A DNA stretch of 64,000 bases from Aeromicrobium ginsengisoli (GTDB taxonomy: Bacteria; Actinomycetota; Actinomycetes; Propionibacteriales; Nocardioidaceae), in assembly GCF_004134905.2 (NCBI RefSeq), contig NZ_SDPQ02000001.1, positions 1,116,001 through 1,180,000 of the forward strand, given 5' to 3'. This document shows, piece by piece, positions 29,609 through 37,594 of this stretch. The position numbers were made by a program, and so were the translations under genes. The notes below the pieces were generated by a model. That model saw only the letters and a program-made list of their open reading frames with translations, had not been told where the DNA came from and made no database searches. Positions within the stretch are counted from its first letter, which is position 1, and every line of letters begins with the position of its first letter.

Positions 29609-32403
29609 GCCGTCACCTCCGCGTCTTCCTGGTCGTCGAGCGGCTCGGGGGCGGCGCGACGGCGTACGGGCGCGGTCAGGACGATCGCCACGAACCAGGC
29701 CAGAGCCTGCAGCACGCCGATCCCGCGGTGCCACCACGGCACGTCGGCGGCGTCGTTCGTGGGCTGTGGCGCGAGGGTCCAGACCCGTGAACCGGGCTGG
29801 TCGCTGCCGGCCGGCGAGAGCCGGGGCGCGGCGTCGATCCTGCGGCTGACCTCCGGGTCGGCGCTCGGCGCGTAGATCGAGTCGATGCCCAGCTCCCCGA
29901 GCGAGTCGATGTCAGCGGTCGTCGCCTGCGCGAGGACGCGCCGCACGATGGCAGTGAGCCGGCTCGCCTCCGCGGACGACGCCGTCACGGCCTCCTGCCC
30001 GAGGAACGGCCCGTCACCGGCGACGACGCGATAGTCGACTCCGCCGCGGATGCTGCCCGTCAGGATCAGGGTGTCGCCGGGACGTTCGGCGAGGAAGACC
30101 GGCACGACGTTGTCGCGGCCGTCGTCGAGCGGATCGGCGTCACCGCGGACGACCCACCAGCCCAGCGTGCCGACCGGGAGCACCAGCGCGACGACCACGG
30201 CAGCCGTGAGCGCAGGACGTGGCCAGGACAGTGCCGCGGGCACCGCCAGCAGGACCGCGGTCAGCAGGCCGCCGATCCACACGACGGTCGGGATGCCGAC
30301 CCACGGCGTGATGTCCGCGGGTCCGGCATGGGTCGAGTACGTCACGAGTGTCCCGGCCAGCGCCGCACCCTGGCCGAGCAGGGCGACGAGCCACGAGAGC
30401 AGCACACCGGTGCGCGTACGCCGGGGCACCAGAGCCACCAACGCCAGCACGAGCACGCCGACCGTCAGCCATTCCGGTGCCGCGCCGGGTCCTCCCGCTC
30501 GGCCGAGGACGACCTCACGGACGGTGGCCGAACCGGGCAGCGGAGAGCCGGCCTCCCACCACGTGCGCCAGGGACGCAGGGCGCGCTGGGCGAGCCACGG
30601 CCCGAGCAGCACGAGCGGCACGACGGCCGCGACCACGAGCTGGCCACGGACCCAGCGCCCTTCGGCGTACCAGAGGATCAGCAGGCCACCGAGACTCATG
30701 GGCAGGACGATCGGGGCGAACGCTGACGCGAAGGCGATCCAGATGCCGAGCCGCAGCGCGAGCTGCCAACCCGGCTTCTCGGCGAGCTGCCACGCCGTGT
30801 TGGCGATGATCGGCAGCACCACGAGCGCGACGACCGTGCCGAGCCGGCCCTGGCTGACGGCGCCGGTCGCGACGACGCACAAGGCGTACGAGACCGCCCA
30901 GACCATGCGGGGCACCCGGTGCGAGCTGATCTGCCGGCCGAAGCGATGCGCCGTCAGGGCGGCGAGCGGGACGGCGAACACCATGGCGACCGTGATGACG
31001 AGCCCGGGGTGGAACCACACCGGCGTCGCGAGCACGGCGAGCGGAAGGGCGAAGACCGGGGCCAACGTCTCGCTCGGCAGGCCGACGTCGTGGCGGGCAC
31101 CGAGGAGCAGGTCCCACCAGCCTCCGGCCGAGCCGGGTGCCGGCAGCAGGGCTCCGCCGTGCAGGCCGCCCCCGAACAGCCCGCGACCCGCGATCACCGA
31201 GAGCACGATGAGCACCAGGACCGTGGCGAGCCACGGCCGGCGCTGCAGGAGCGACGGTCCGTCATCGAGGTCTTCGGTCTCGTCAGGCGCCTGGTCGAGC
31301 GTCGTGGAACGCCGACCGACCGACTCGACGGCCTCGGGCTTGATGAGCGCGGTGGCGGTGTCCCGCACCATGTCGAAGCCGTGCTGGTAGGGCAGCCAGA
31401 ACGGGGCGAGCAGATGCCGGATCGCCCGGTGTGAACGCTTGGCAGTGGCGCGCCGGCGACGCCGCGCCTTGATGAGCTTGAACGGGTGCGTGTAGGCCGA
31501 GCGCAGCGCCAGCAGCTCGTCGCTCGCTGCCTCGGGATCCTTGCCGATCAGCAGGCCGACGACCCGCAGCAGCGATCCGAAGAACAGCCGGACGTACTGC
31601 CACAGGAATCGCGGCATCGGGGAGTTGGCCAGCAACGTGTAGATCGCCGCGCGGCGCTCCTCCCAGTGCGGCAGGTCCCCGGCGGTGCGCGTGCGGGTGC
31701 CTCGACGGCTCGACTCGGCGTGGAACAGCACGGCGGCCGGTGCCGTCATCGTGCGGTAGCCAGCACGGGCGACGCGCCAGCCGAAGTCGATGTCGTCGAA
31801 GTACAGGCGCAGGTTGGGGTCGAGGCCGTTGAGCTCGTCCCACACGTCGCGGCGGATCAGCATGCCCGCGGTGTTGACCGCCAGGACGTCGCGGGGCCGG
31901 TCGTGCTGTCCCGCATCGGGCTCGCCGGTCTCGAGGCCGGTCTCGCGTGACCCCGTCGCCGTGATCGTCAGGCCGACCTCGAGCAGGCGGCGCAGGGAGG
32001 GCCACTCGCGGATCTTGGGGCCGACGGCCGCGATGTCGGGTGCCGACGTCGCGGTGTCGAGCAGGCCCGAGAGCGTCCCCGGCAGCACCGACGAGTCATC
32101 GTGCAGGAGCCAGATCCAGTCCGTATGGGGCATGGACTCCAGCCCCAGACGTACGGCCTCGCCGAAGCCCGTGCCGGACGCGGCGTACGTGATGCGCTCG
32201 GCCCCGAACGAGTCGCGGAGCAGATCAGCGCTGCCGTCGGTCGAGCTGACGTCGACGACGCGCCACGTCGTGGGTGCGTAGAACATGTGCGCGAACGAGG
32301 CGAGGACCTTGGGGAGCCAGGTGGCGCCGTTGTGGGACACGAGAATGGCACCCACGGTGGGCGGATCATCGAGCCAATGGCGCGTCGTGCTGGTCTCGTC
32401 CAC
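29605..32403 (-). CDS. Large membrane GT2 glycosyltransferase
   Basis: A 932-aa protein. Residues about 15-300 are a GT2 domain (GAILVSHNGATWLP, LLHDDSSVLPG for metal/nucleotide binding, then Y-F-D-D-I-D-F-G-W-R). Residues about 390-700 contain roughly ten to twelve membrane helices. An extracytoplasmic domain (about 740-880) and a final helix (about 895-915) follow. Its place beside whiB is typical of actinobacterial genomes. It probably adds sugars to a lipid-linked or wall glycan. GTG start; TAGAGT lies 8 bases upstream. Confidence 0.88.
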   Translation of the reverse strand: MDETSTTRHWLDDPPTVGAILVSHNGATWLPKVLASFAHMFYAPTTWRVVDVSSTDGSADLLRDSFGAERITYAASGTGFGEAVRLGLESMPHTDWIWLLHDDSSVLPGTLSGLLDTATSAPDIAAVGPKIREWPSLRRLLEVGLTITATGSRETGLETGEPDAGQHDRPRDVLAVNTAGMLIRRDVWDELNGLDPNLRLYFDDIDFGWRVARAGYRTMTAPAAVLFHAESSRRGTRTRTAGDLPHWEERRAAIYTLLANSPMPRFLWQYVRLFFGSLLRVVGLLIGKDPEAASDELLALRSAYTHPFKLIKARRRRRATAKRSHRAIRHLLAPFWLPYQHGFDMVRDTATALIKPEAVESVGRRSTTLDQAPDETEDLDDGPSLLQRRPWLATVLVLIVLSVIAGRGLFGGGLHGGALLPAPGSAGGWWDLLLGARHDVGLPSETLAPVFALPLAVLATPVWFHPGLVITVAMVFAVPLAALTAHRFGRQISSHRVPRMVWAVSYALCVVATGAVSQGRLGTVVALVVLPIIANTAWQLAEKPGWQLALRLGIWIAFASAFAPIVLPMSLGGLLILWYAEGRWVRGQLVVAAVVPLVLLGPWLAQRALRPWRTWWEAGSPLPGSATVREVVLGRAGGPGAAPEWLTVGVLVLALVALVPRRTRTGVLLSWLVALLGQGAALAGTLVTYSTHAGPADITPWVGIPTVVWIGGLLTAVLLAVPAALSWPRPALTAAVVVALVLPVGTLGWWVVRGDADPLDDGRDNVVPVFLAERPGDTLILTGSIRGGVDYRVVAGDGPFLGQEAVTASSAEASRLTAIVRRVLAQATTADIDSLGELGIDSIYAPSADPEVSRRIDAAPRLSPAGSDQPGSRVWTLAPQPTNDAADVPWWHRGIGVLQALAWFVAIVLTAPVRRRAAPEPLDDQEDAEVTA

Positions 32404-32440
32404 GTAGAGCGACTCTAGTGGACGAGGAAAGCGTGCTCTT

Positions 32441-32695
32441 CTAAGCCCGCTTCTTCAGCTTGCGACGTTCACGCTCGGACAGACCGCCCCAGATGCCGAA
32501 CCGCTCATCATGTGCCAGGGCGTACTCGAGGCACTCTCCACGGACGTCGCACGTCAGGCACACTCGCTTGGCCTCACGTGTGGATCCGCCCTTCTCAGGG
32601 AAGAATGCCTCGGGGTCCGTCTGAGCGCACAGCGCGCGCTCTTGCCACATGAGTTCCTCATCGAGCTCTTGCGGCAGACCCAGATCGAATGACAT
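32441..32695 (-). CDS. whiB2: WhiB-family [4Fe-4S] regulator (WhiB/WhmD type)
   Basis: An 84-aa WhiB protein with the four cluster-binding cysteines C23, C46, C49 and C55, the GIWGG turn at 67-71 and the basic tail R-R-K-L-K-K-R-A that contacts DNA. The adjacent FbiA-like gene and core WQERALCAQTDPEAFFPEKGG mark it as the WhiB (Streptomyces) / WhiB2-WhmD (mycobacteria) orthologue, which partners sigma factor and WhiA to control septation. The ATG at 32695 is preferred because a good promoter places the transcript start at this codon; an in-frame ATG at 32725 would lie upstream of the -10. Confidence 0.95.
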   Translation of the reverse strand: MSFDLGLPQELDEELMWQERALCAQTDPEAFFPEKGGSTREAKRVCLTCDVRGECLEYALAHDERFGIWGGLSERERRKLKKRA

Positions 32696-32702
32696 ACATG
32701 GA

Positions 32703-32732
32703 ATTACAGTCCTGTCACCTGTCACAAGTCAA
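32703..32732 (-). promoter_or_regulatory. whiB promoter, leaderless
   Basis: On the minus strand, TTGACT (32727-32732), an 18-base spacer, then TGTAAT (32703-32708), with 7 bases to the whiB ATG. This is the best vegetative-type promoter in the window. It sits in the 108-base divergent region shared with the FbiA-like gene. Confidence 0.65.
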
Positions 32733-32803
32733 GCCGAATGGCAAGATTCACGAAATCCCCGGCGTGTCGCCCCCGTGCCGGACGCCTGAACAGGCAAGAC
32801 AGA

Positions 32804-33580
32804 ATGGCCGGCATGCGCATCCTGCTGGTCGTCGGCGCCGACGGCGCCCCCTTCGCCCACGAGCTCGGAGAGCTCCTCGGACCTGACGACGAGCTCACGG
32901 TCGTCGCCCCTACGGTTCGCGGGCACGTCTCCGCAGGGCTGCAGGCGAGCCCCGACCTCGACGGACTCCTGACTCCCCCACTCACGACGTACGCCGTCGC
33001 CGATGCGCTCGAGGCAGTCGGCTACACGCCACCGTGGCAACGAGCCAGCGACCAGGCCGTGGCGGCGCGGCTCGTCCGCACCGAGCTCGTCATGACCGGG
33101 ACGTCCCTCACGGATGCGACGATCGCCGCCGGCATCCGTGCCGCGCTGCCCTACCGCCTGCTGCCCACGTGCGAGGAGCGCGCCGAGTTCAGGGTCGTGG
33201 TCGGCTCGGACGAGCCCCGTGCGATCCCGGTCGACGAATACCTCGCCGATCCGTCCGCCCACGAACCGTCCCAGCTGCTCCTCATCGCCGACCAGATCTC
33301 GGTCTCCTCCGCCGTCTCGTCGGCACTGCTCGACTGCGACGTGCTCGTGCTCGGCCCGTCGAGCCGGACGCTGGCGCTCGATCCGGTGCTGCGTACGCCG
33401 GGCTTCCGCGACCTGGTCAGTGACGAGCTGCCCGTCCTGGTCGTCGACCACGACGACACCGCGCCGGCCGAGCTCGTGCGTGTTGCCGGTCTGCGCGAGG
33501 CCGATCCAGGCCGGCCGGAGCCCGTGCCGGCAGACGCGGGTGCCGTGCTCGCGGCGGTCCGCAAGGTGGTGGCGGCGTGA
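32804..33580 (+). CDS. Divergent FbiA/CofD-like protein
   Basis: A 258-aa protein in the genomic slot of fbiA (next to whiB). Homology to 2-phospho-L-lactate transferase (coenzyme F420 synthesis) is visible in GLQASPDLDGLL, the A-L-E-A-V-G / W-Q-R-A-S-D-Q block, RLVRTELVMTGTSLTDAT and YRLLPTCEERAEFRVVV. The N-terminal loop AGGVGGARF is replaced by VGADGAPF, and the P-P-S-N-P motif by L-G-P-S-S-R. The length is well short of the usual 310-330 aa, and no fbiB follows. F420 activity is doubtful. Start: ATG 32804, with ATG 32813 as the alternative. Confidence 0.75.
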   Translation: MAGMRILLVVGADGAPFAHELGELLGPDDELTVVAPTVRGHVSAGLQASPDLDGLLTPPLTTYAVADALEAVGYTPPWQRASDQAVAARLVRTELVMTGTSLTDATIAAGIRAALPYRLLPTCEERAEFRVVVGSDEPRAIPVDEYLADPSAHEPSQLLLIADQISVSSAVSSALLDCDVLVLGPSSRTLALDPVLRTPGFRDLVSDELPVLVVDHDDTAPAELVRVAGLREADPGRPEPVPADAGAVLAAVRKVVAA

Positions 33581-34242
33581 ACACCCTCGACCAGCTGCTT
33601 CGAACCTCGGCAGATCCGTCGCAGCCCCTCGTGACCTACTACGACATGGCGACCGGCGAACGCGTCGAGCTCAGCACGACAACGACGGCCAACTGGGTCG
33701 CCAAGACCAGCAACTTCCTCGTCGACGACCTGGACGCCGGTCCCGGCACCCGCATCCGCATCGGCCTGCCGAGCCACTGGCTCACGACGGTCTGGATCCT
33801 CTCGGCCTGGAACGTCGGCGCATCGGTCGTCGACCACGCTGCCGACATCGGGCTGAGCGGCCCCGATCTCGTAGCCGACGAACCCCATCGGGTCGCCGCC
33901 TCGCTGCGCCCCCTCGGCGGCCGCTTCCCGCAGCCCCCCGAGGGCTTCCTCGACCTCGGCGCAGAGGTGCCGGGCCACGGCGACCACTTCATGGCTCTCG
34001 ATCTCCCCGAGCCGTCCACGGCCGCGCTCGACCTCGACGGGACGACGAGCACGCACGCCGAGCTGCTCGCCTCGGTCGTCCCGGATGCCGCTCGGCGGCT
34101 GGTCGTGCCGGGCAGCATCCGGCGAGACGCCGAGCTCATCACAGCCGCCTGCCTCGGTGGCGGCTCCCTCGTGATCGTGGCGTCCGCCACACCCGAACAG
34201 ATCTCACGCGTGGCCGCGCAGGAGGGCGCCGAGGACCAGTAG
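33577..34242 (+). CDS. TIGR03089 family protein (truncated AMP-binding-like)
   Basis: A 221-aa protein of the TIGR03089 family, resembling only the N-terminal subdomain of acyl-CoA synthetase/AMP-binding enzymes (V-T-Y-Y-D, T-R-I-R-I-G-L-P-S-H-W, A-W-N-V-G-A). The ATP/AMP motif region (T-S-G-T-T-G-x-P-K) and C-terminal lid are missing, so adenylation is not expected. It is translated from a GTGA overlap with the FbiA-like gene, a linkage seen in other actinobacteria. Function unknown. Confidence 0.85.
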   Translation: MNTLDQLLRTSADPSQPLVTYYDMATGERVELSTTTTANWVAKTSNFLVDDLDAGPGTRIRIGLPSHWLTTVWILSAWNVGASVVDHAADIGLSGPDLVADEPHRVAASLRPLGGRFPQPPEGFLDLGAEVPGHGDHFMALDLPEPSTAALDLDGTTSTHAELLASVVPDAARRLVVPGSIRRDAELITAACLGGGSLVIVASATPEQISRVAAQEGAEDQ

Positions 34243-34252
34243 GTCGATCCAT

Positions 34253-34311
34253 TACACTCGACGATGCCTCGACGGCAGGTCGTCAGGCACCTCCGAATGC
34301 CTGAACAGTAG
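34253..34311 (+). promoter_or_regulatory. Candidate promoter and leader with a 15-codon reading frame
   Basis: TACACT (34253-34258) lies 5 bases before ATG 34264, which opens a 15-codon frame ending TAG at 34309-34311, 13 bases before the exporter gene. The leader also contains a 7-bp hairpin (34283-34304). It may be a leaderless leader peptide or chance. Confidence 0.25.
34283..34304. terminator. 7-bp hairpin before the polysaccharide exporter
   Basis: TCAGGCA and TGCCTGA flank an 8-base loop, 40 bases after the TIGR03089 stop and 20 bases before the permease start. It could end the upstream operon or be part of the exporter leader. Confidence 0.35.
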
Positions 34312-34324
34312 GGACATCACACGG

Positions 34325-35200
34325 ATGACAACCGCCGAGGACGCGGCGCGCCTGGGCCTCCACAAGGTCGGCGGTCGCCCACCACTGCGCGACTACGTCG
34401 CGGATGTCTGGAGGCGACGGACCTTCATCTACTCGATGGCCCGGTTCAAGATCGAGTCGGAGAACCAGCAGAACTCGCTCGGCATGCTGTGGGTCATCCT
34501 CAAGCCTCTGCTCAACGCCTTGGTCTACGGCCTGATCTTCGGCCTGCTGCTCCCCAGCAACACCCGGCCCCCGCACTTCGTCGAGTTCCTGCTCATCGGC
34601 GTCTTCGTGTTCGAGTTCTTCGCGCAGTCGTGGACCGCGGGCGGCAAGTCGATCACCAACAACGCCTCGTTGGTGCAGAGCCTGGCGTTCCCGCGCATGG
34701 TGCTGCCGCTGGCGGCCGTGACGCAGCGCTTCCTGCAGTTCCTGCCGACCGTGGGCATCATGCTGGTGTTCCTGCTCGCCAGCGGCAACCGGCCGCAGCT
34801 GCACTGGCTGCTGATCATCCCGATCTTCGCGCTCTACTTCGTGTTCAGCTGCGGGCTCGCACTTGTCACCGCCCGGCTCGCCGCGCACTGGCGCGACCTC
34901 AACAACTTCCTGCCGTTCCTGACCCGGTTCTTCTTCTACACGACGGGGATCTTCTTCAGCGTCGAGGAGCGCTTCGGCGCTCGTGACGGGCACAAGGGTC
35001 ACCCGACGATCATCAAGATCAGCGACTTCCAGCCGATTCACGAGTTCCTCAGCCTGGCGCGCTCGGCGCTCCTCGCCGGCGACTCCTACACGATCGACGA
35101 GCGCTACTGGCTGTTCGCCGGCACCTGGTCGATCGGCCTGTTCGTGTTCGGCGTCTGGTTCTTCTGGCGCGCTGAGGAGAGGTACGGCCGTGTCGACTGA
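34325..35200 (+). CDS. ABC-2 type polysaccharide exporter, permease
   Basis: A 291-aa Wzm/TagG-type permease with a cytoplasmic N-terminal amphipathic segment (F-I-Y-S-M-A-R-F-K-I-E-S-E-N) and six membrane helices. Family blocks L-G-M-L-W-V-I-L-K-P and F-F-F-Y-T-T-G-I-F are conserved. With the next gene it forms an exporter for lipid-linked glycan; in mycolate-bearing relatives the equivalent (Rv3783/Rv3781) exports galactan precursor. The glycan made here is unknown but may come from the glycosyltransferases in this window. Confidence 0.9.
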   Translation: MTTAEDAARLGLHKVGGRPPLRDYVADVWRRRTFIYSMARFKIESENQQNSLGMLWVILKPLLNALVYGLIFGLLLPSNTRPPHFVEFLLIGVFVFEFFAQSWTAGGKSITNNASLVQSLAFPRMVLPLAAVTQRFLQFLPTVGIMLVFLLASGNRPQLHWLLIIPIFALYFVFSCGLALVTARLAAHWRDLNNFLPFLTRFFFYTTGIFFSVEERFGARDGHKGHPTIIKISDFQPIHEFLSLARSALLAGDSYTIDERYWLFAGTWSIGLFVFGVWFFWRAEERYGRVD

Positions 35201-35978
35201 CCAGACCCCGGTCCAGGCTCCCCAGCCGCCCAAGGACCGCAAGCCCGTCGTGATCGTCGACGACGTGCACGTCGAGTACAAGGTGTTCGCCACCGGCAAG
35301 CGCCCCACCGCCGCCGACCGCCGCTCCAAGGTGCTGCGCGGCCGCGGCAAGCAGATGCGCACGGTCCACGCGCTCAAGGGCGTGTCGTTCACGGCGTACG
35401 AGCAGGACAGCATCGGCGTCATCGGCACCAACGGTTCGGGCAAGTCGACGCTCATGCGGGCGATCGTCGGGCTCACGCCGGCCAGCCGCGGCGCGATCTA
35501 TGCCTCGTCGCGACCCAGCCTGCTCGGCGTCGGCGCGGCGCTGATGAAGGACCTGTCCGGCGAGCGCAACATCATCCTCGGCGGTCTGGCCATGGGCTTC
35601 TCGATGGACGAGATCGAGGCCAGCTTCGACGACATCGTCGCGTTTTCGGGCCTCGAGAAGTTCATCGACCTGCCGATGCGGGCCTACTCCTCGGGCATGA
35701 CGGCGCGCCTCAAGTTCGCCCTCGCCAGCGTCCAGACCCACGACATCCTGATCGTCGACGAGGCGCTCGCGGTCGGCGACCGCAAGTTCCGGGCCCGCAG
35801 CGAGGCGCGCATCCGCGAGATCCGCGACAACGCCGGCACGGTGTTCCTCGTCAGCCACTCGATGCAGTCGATCCTCGACACCTGCAGCCGGGTCATCTGG
35901 CTCGACCAGGGCACGCTCGTGATGGACGGCGACCCCGAAGAGGTCATCGACGCCTACAACGAGGCACAGGACAAGTAG
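35190..35978 (+). CDS. ABC polysaccharide exporter, ATP-binding subunit
   Basis: A 262-aa Wzt/TagH-type ATPase with Walker A GTNGSGKST, signature Y-S-S-G-M-T-A-R-L (degenerate LSGG), Walker B DILIVDEALAVGD and H-loop VSHSM. It lacks the C-terminal carbohydrate-binding domain of long Wzt proteins, as in TagH-short/RfbB types. The GTG start at 35190 is fixed by GAGGAGAGG 7 bases upstream and overlaps the permease gene by 11 bp. Confidence 0.92.
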   Translation: MSTDQTPVQAPQPPKDRKPVVIVDDVHVEYKVFATGKRPTAADRRSKVLRGRGKQMRTVHALKGVSFTAYEQDSIGVIGTNGSGKSTLMRAIVGLTPASRGAIYASSRPSLLGVGAALMKDLSGERNIILGGLAMGFSMDEIEASFDDIVAFSGLEKFIDLPMRAYSSGMTARLKFALASVQTHDILIVDEALAVGDRKFRARSEARIREIRDNAGTVFLVSHSMQSILDTCSRVIWLDQGTLVMDGDPEEVIDAYNEAQDK

Positions 35979-36025
35979 CGCGCACGCCTCTCCCAGCCAT
36001 GGGCCGGGCGAGCGAAGGCAGGCGC

Positions 36026-36063
36026 CCGGGCGAAGCCCGGCAGCGGTGAGGAACGAACCGCTG
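36026..36063. terminator. Tandem hairpins between convergent genes
   Basis: CCGGGC-GAA-GCCCGG (36026-36040) is followed at once by CAGCGGT-N9-ACCGCTG (36041-36063). They lie in the 102-base gap between the exporter ATPase and the LCP gene, which converge, so they probably act as a two-way terminator. Confidence 0.5.
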
Positions 36064-36080
36064 GTGCGGCGAGGTACGCC

Positions 36081-37484
36081 CTAGCAGACGGCTTGGAGGT
36101 CGTCGGTCTGGTTGGCCGCGTTGCCCGAGTCGTCCTTGGGCTTCTTGGTCGGCGCGACGGTCGACTCCGACTTGTCGATCGCCTTCTGGATCGCGGCCTG
36201 GATCGCCGGGAAGTCAGGCGTCACGGTGCTGAAGGCCGGCGGGACGACCGACACCGTGCGAATCTTCTGTCCGCGTGCCTTGAGCGCGAGGTCCGCGAAC
36301 TGACCGAGCTCCTTGGCCGGGATGTTGGTGCTGAGCAGCTGCTTGCCGGACTTGGCGATCTTGGTGGCGTTGAGCAGCACCGTCTGGGGGCTGAGCTGGC
36401 TGACCATCGCGGCCATCAGGCACTTCTGCCGGCCCATGCGGGTGTAGTCGTCGGACTGCACGCGACTGCGGGCGTACCAGAGGGCCTGCTGGCCGTCGAG
36501 CTTCTGCTTGCCGGGCTCGATGTAGGTGTTCTTCCAGGCGTCGTCGTGGCCGAACATCGCGATGCGGGACTTGACGTCGATCGTGACGCCGCCGACGGCG
36601 TTGACCAGGCCCTTGAAGCCGTTGAGGTTGATCATGACGTAGTAGTTGATCTTGAGGTTCGTGACGCCCTGGATCGCGTCGATCGTCGCGTCGAGCCCCG
36701 GGTCCTTGGCGTGCGGATAGAGGTCCGTGCGGTTCTGGGCGGCGGTGTGCACGGCGTTGAGCAGGCACGTCGGTCCGCAGTTGTAGCCGTTGGGATAGAC
36801 CTTGAGCATCGGCGAGCCCTTGGAGAACGGCACGTTCTGCAGGTTGCGGGGCAGCGAGACGAGCACGACCTTGCCGGTGTTGGCGTCGATGCTGGCGACG
36901 GTCATCGAGTCGGGCCGGATGCCGGTGCGGTCGGCGCGGGCGTCCGAGCCCAGCAGCAGGATGTTGTAGCGGCCCTTGAGCGGTTCGGACGTCTTGGTCG
37001 CCTTGAACACGACCTTGACGGTGTCGCGCGAGACCTTGATGAGCTGTGAGGCGTACGCCGTGGAGCCCGCGACGCCGCCGATGATCGCGAGGTTGAGGAC
37101 CGTGATGAGAGCGGCCCGCATGAAGTTGAGCCGGAACGGCGAGGCGAGACGCCAGGCATCGATGAACAGGATGACCCACAGCACCGCGACGGCGACGATG
37201 CCCGCTCGGGCCAGCAGCAGGACGTCGGTGTCGGTGAACCAGCTGAGCACCGTCGCGCGATCGGTGCGGTACTTCCAGAGCAGGTAGCCACCGCCGCCGA
37301 GAGCGCCGAGCCACATCGTCACGGCGAACCAGCCGACCGCGCGCTTGCCGACCGCGATGTGTCCGGAGCCGGGGACGAGGACCGTCATGAAGCACAGCAA
37401 CAGGGCGCGGCGGAAGCGGACGCGCGGCGAGTCCAGGTGATTGTCCTGGTAGCCGCGGCCCAAGAGACTCGCGCGATGCGACAT
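36081..37484 (-). CDS. LytR-CpsA-Psr (LCP) ligase with multi-helix N-terminus, paralogue 1
   Basis: A 467-aa LCP protein, which transfers lipid-linked glycopolymer to peptidoglycan outside the cell. The N-terminus has an unusual membrane region of about four helices (25-150), whose first segment V-P-G-S-G-H-I-A-V-G-K resembles TM2-type domains. The LCP domain (about 170-400) has LLLGSDARADRTGIRPDSM, S-L-P-R-N-L-Q and R-S-R-V-Q. The chain ends in Cys (QAVC). A GATAAT box (37518-37523) and AAGGGA ribosome site precede it. It is in tandem with a paralogue. Confidence 0.9.
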   Translation of the reverse strand: MSHRASLLGRGYQDNHLDSPRVRFRRALLLCFMTVLVPGSGHIAVGKRAVGWFAVTMWLGALGGGGYLLWKYRTDRATVLSWFTDTDVLLLARAGIVAVAVLWVILFIDAWRLASPFRLNFMRAALITVLNLAIIGGVAGSTAYASQLIKVSRDTVKVVFKATKTSEPLKGRYNILLLGSDARADRTGIRPDSMTVASIDANTGKVVLVSLPRNLQNVPFSKGSPMLKVYPNGYNCGPTCLLNAVHTAAQNRTDLYPHAKDPGLDATIDAIQGVTNLKINYYVMINLNGFKGLVNAVGGVTIDVKSRIAMFGHDDAWKNTYIEPGKQKLDGQQALWYARSRVQSDDYTRMGRQKCLMAAMVSQLSPQTVLLNATKIAKSGKQLLSTNIPAKELGQFADLALKARGQKIRTVSVVPPAFSTVTPDFPAIQAAIQKAIDKSESTVAPTKKPKDDSGNAANQTDDLQAVC

Positions 37485-37517
37485 GAGATCCCTTACGGTG
37501 TGGCCGACGAAGCATCC

Positions 37518-37523
37518 ATTATC
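37518..37523 (-). promoter_or_regulatory. -10 candidate for LCP paralogue 1
   Basis: GATAAT on the minus strand, 33 bases before the start codon, giving a short leader with an AAGGGA ribosome site. Its presence in the 110-base gap suggests the two LCP paralogues can be transcribed separately. Confidence 0.4.
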
Positions 37524-37594
37524 ACTGACACCCCGTCCTTCCGTGACATCGCGTCGGTGATCTCAGCGACAACTCAGGTGGTCTCGAGGCTCGG

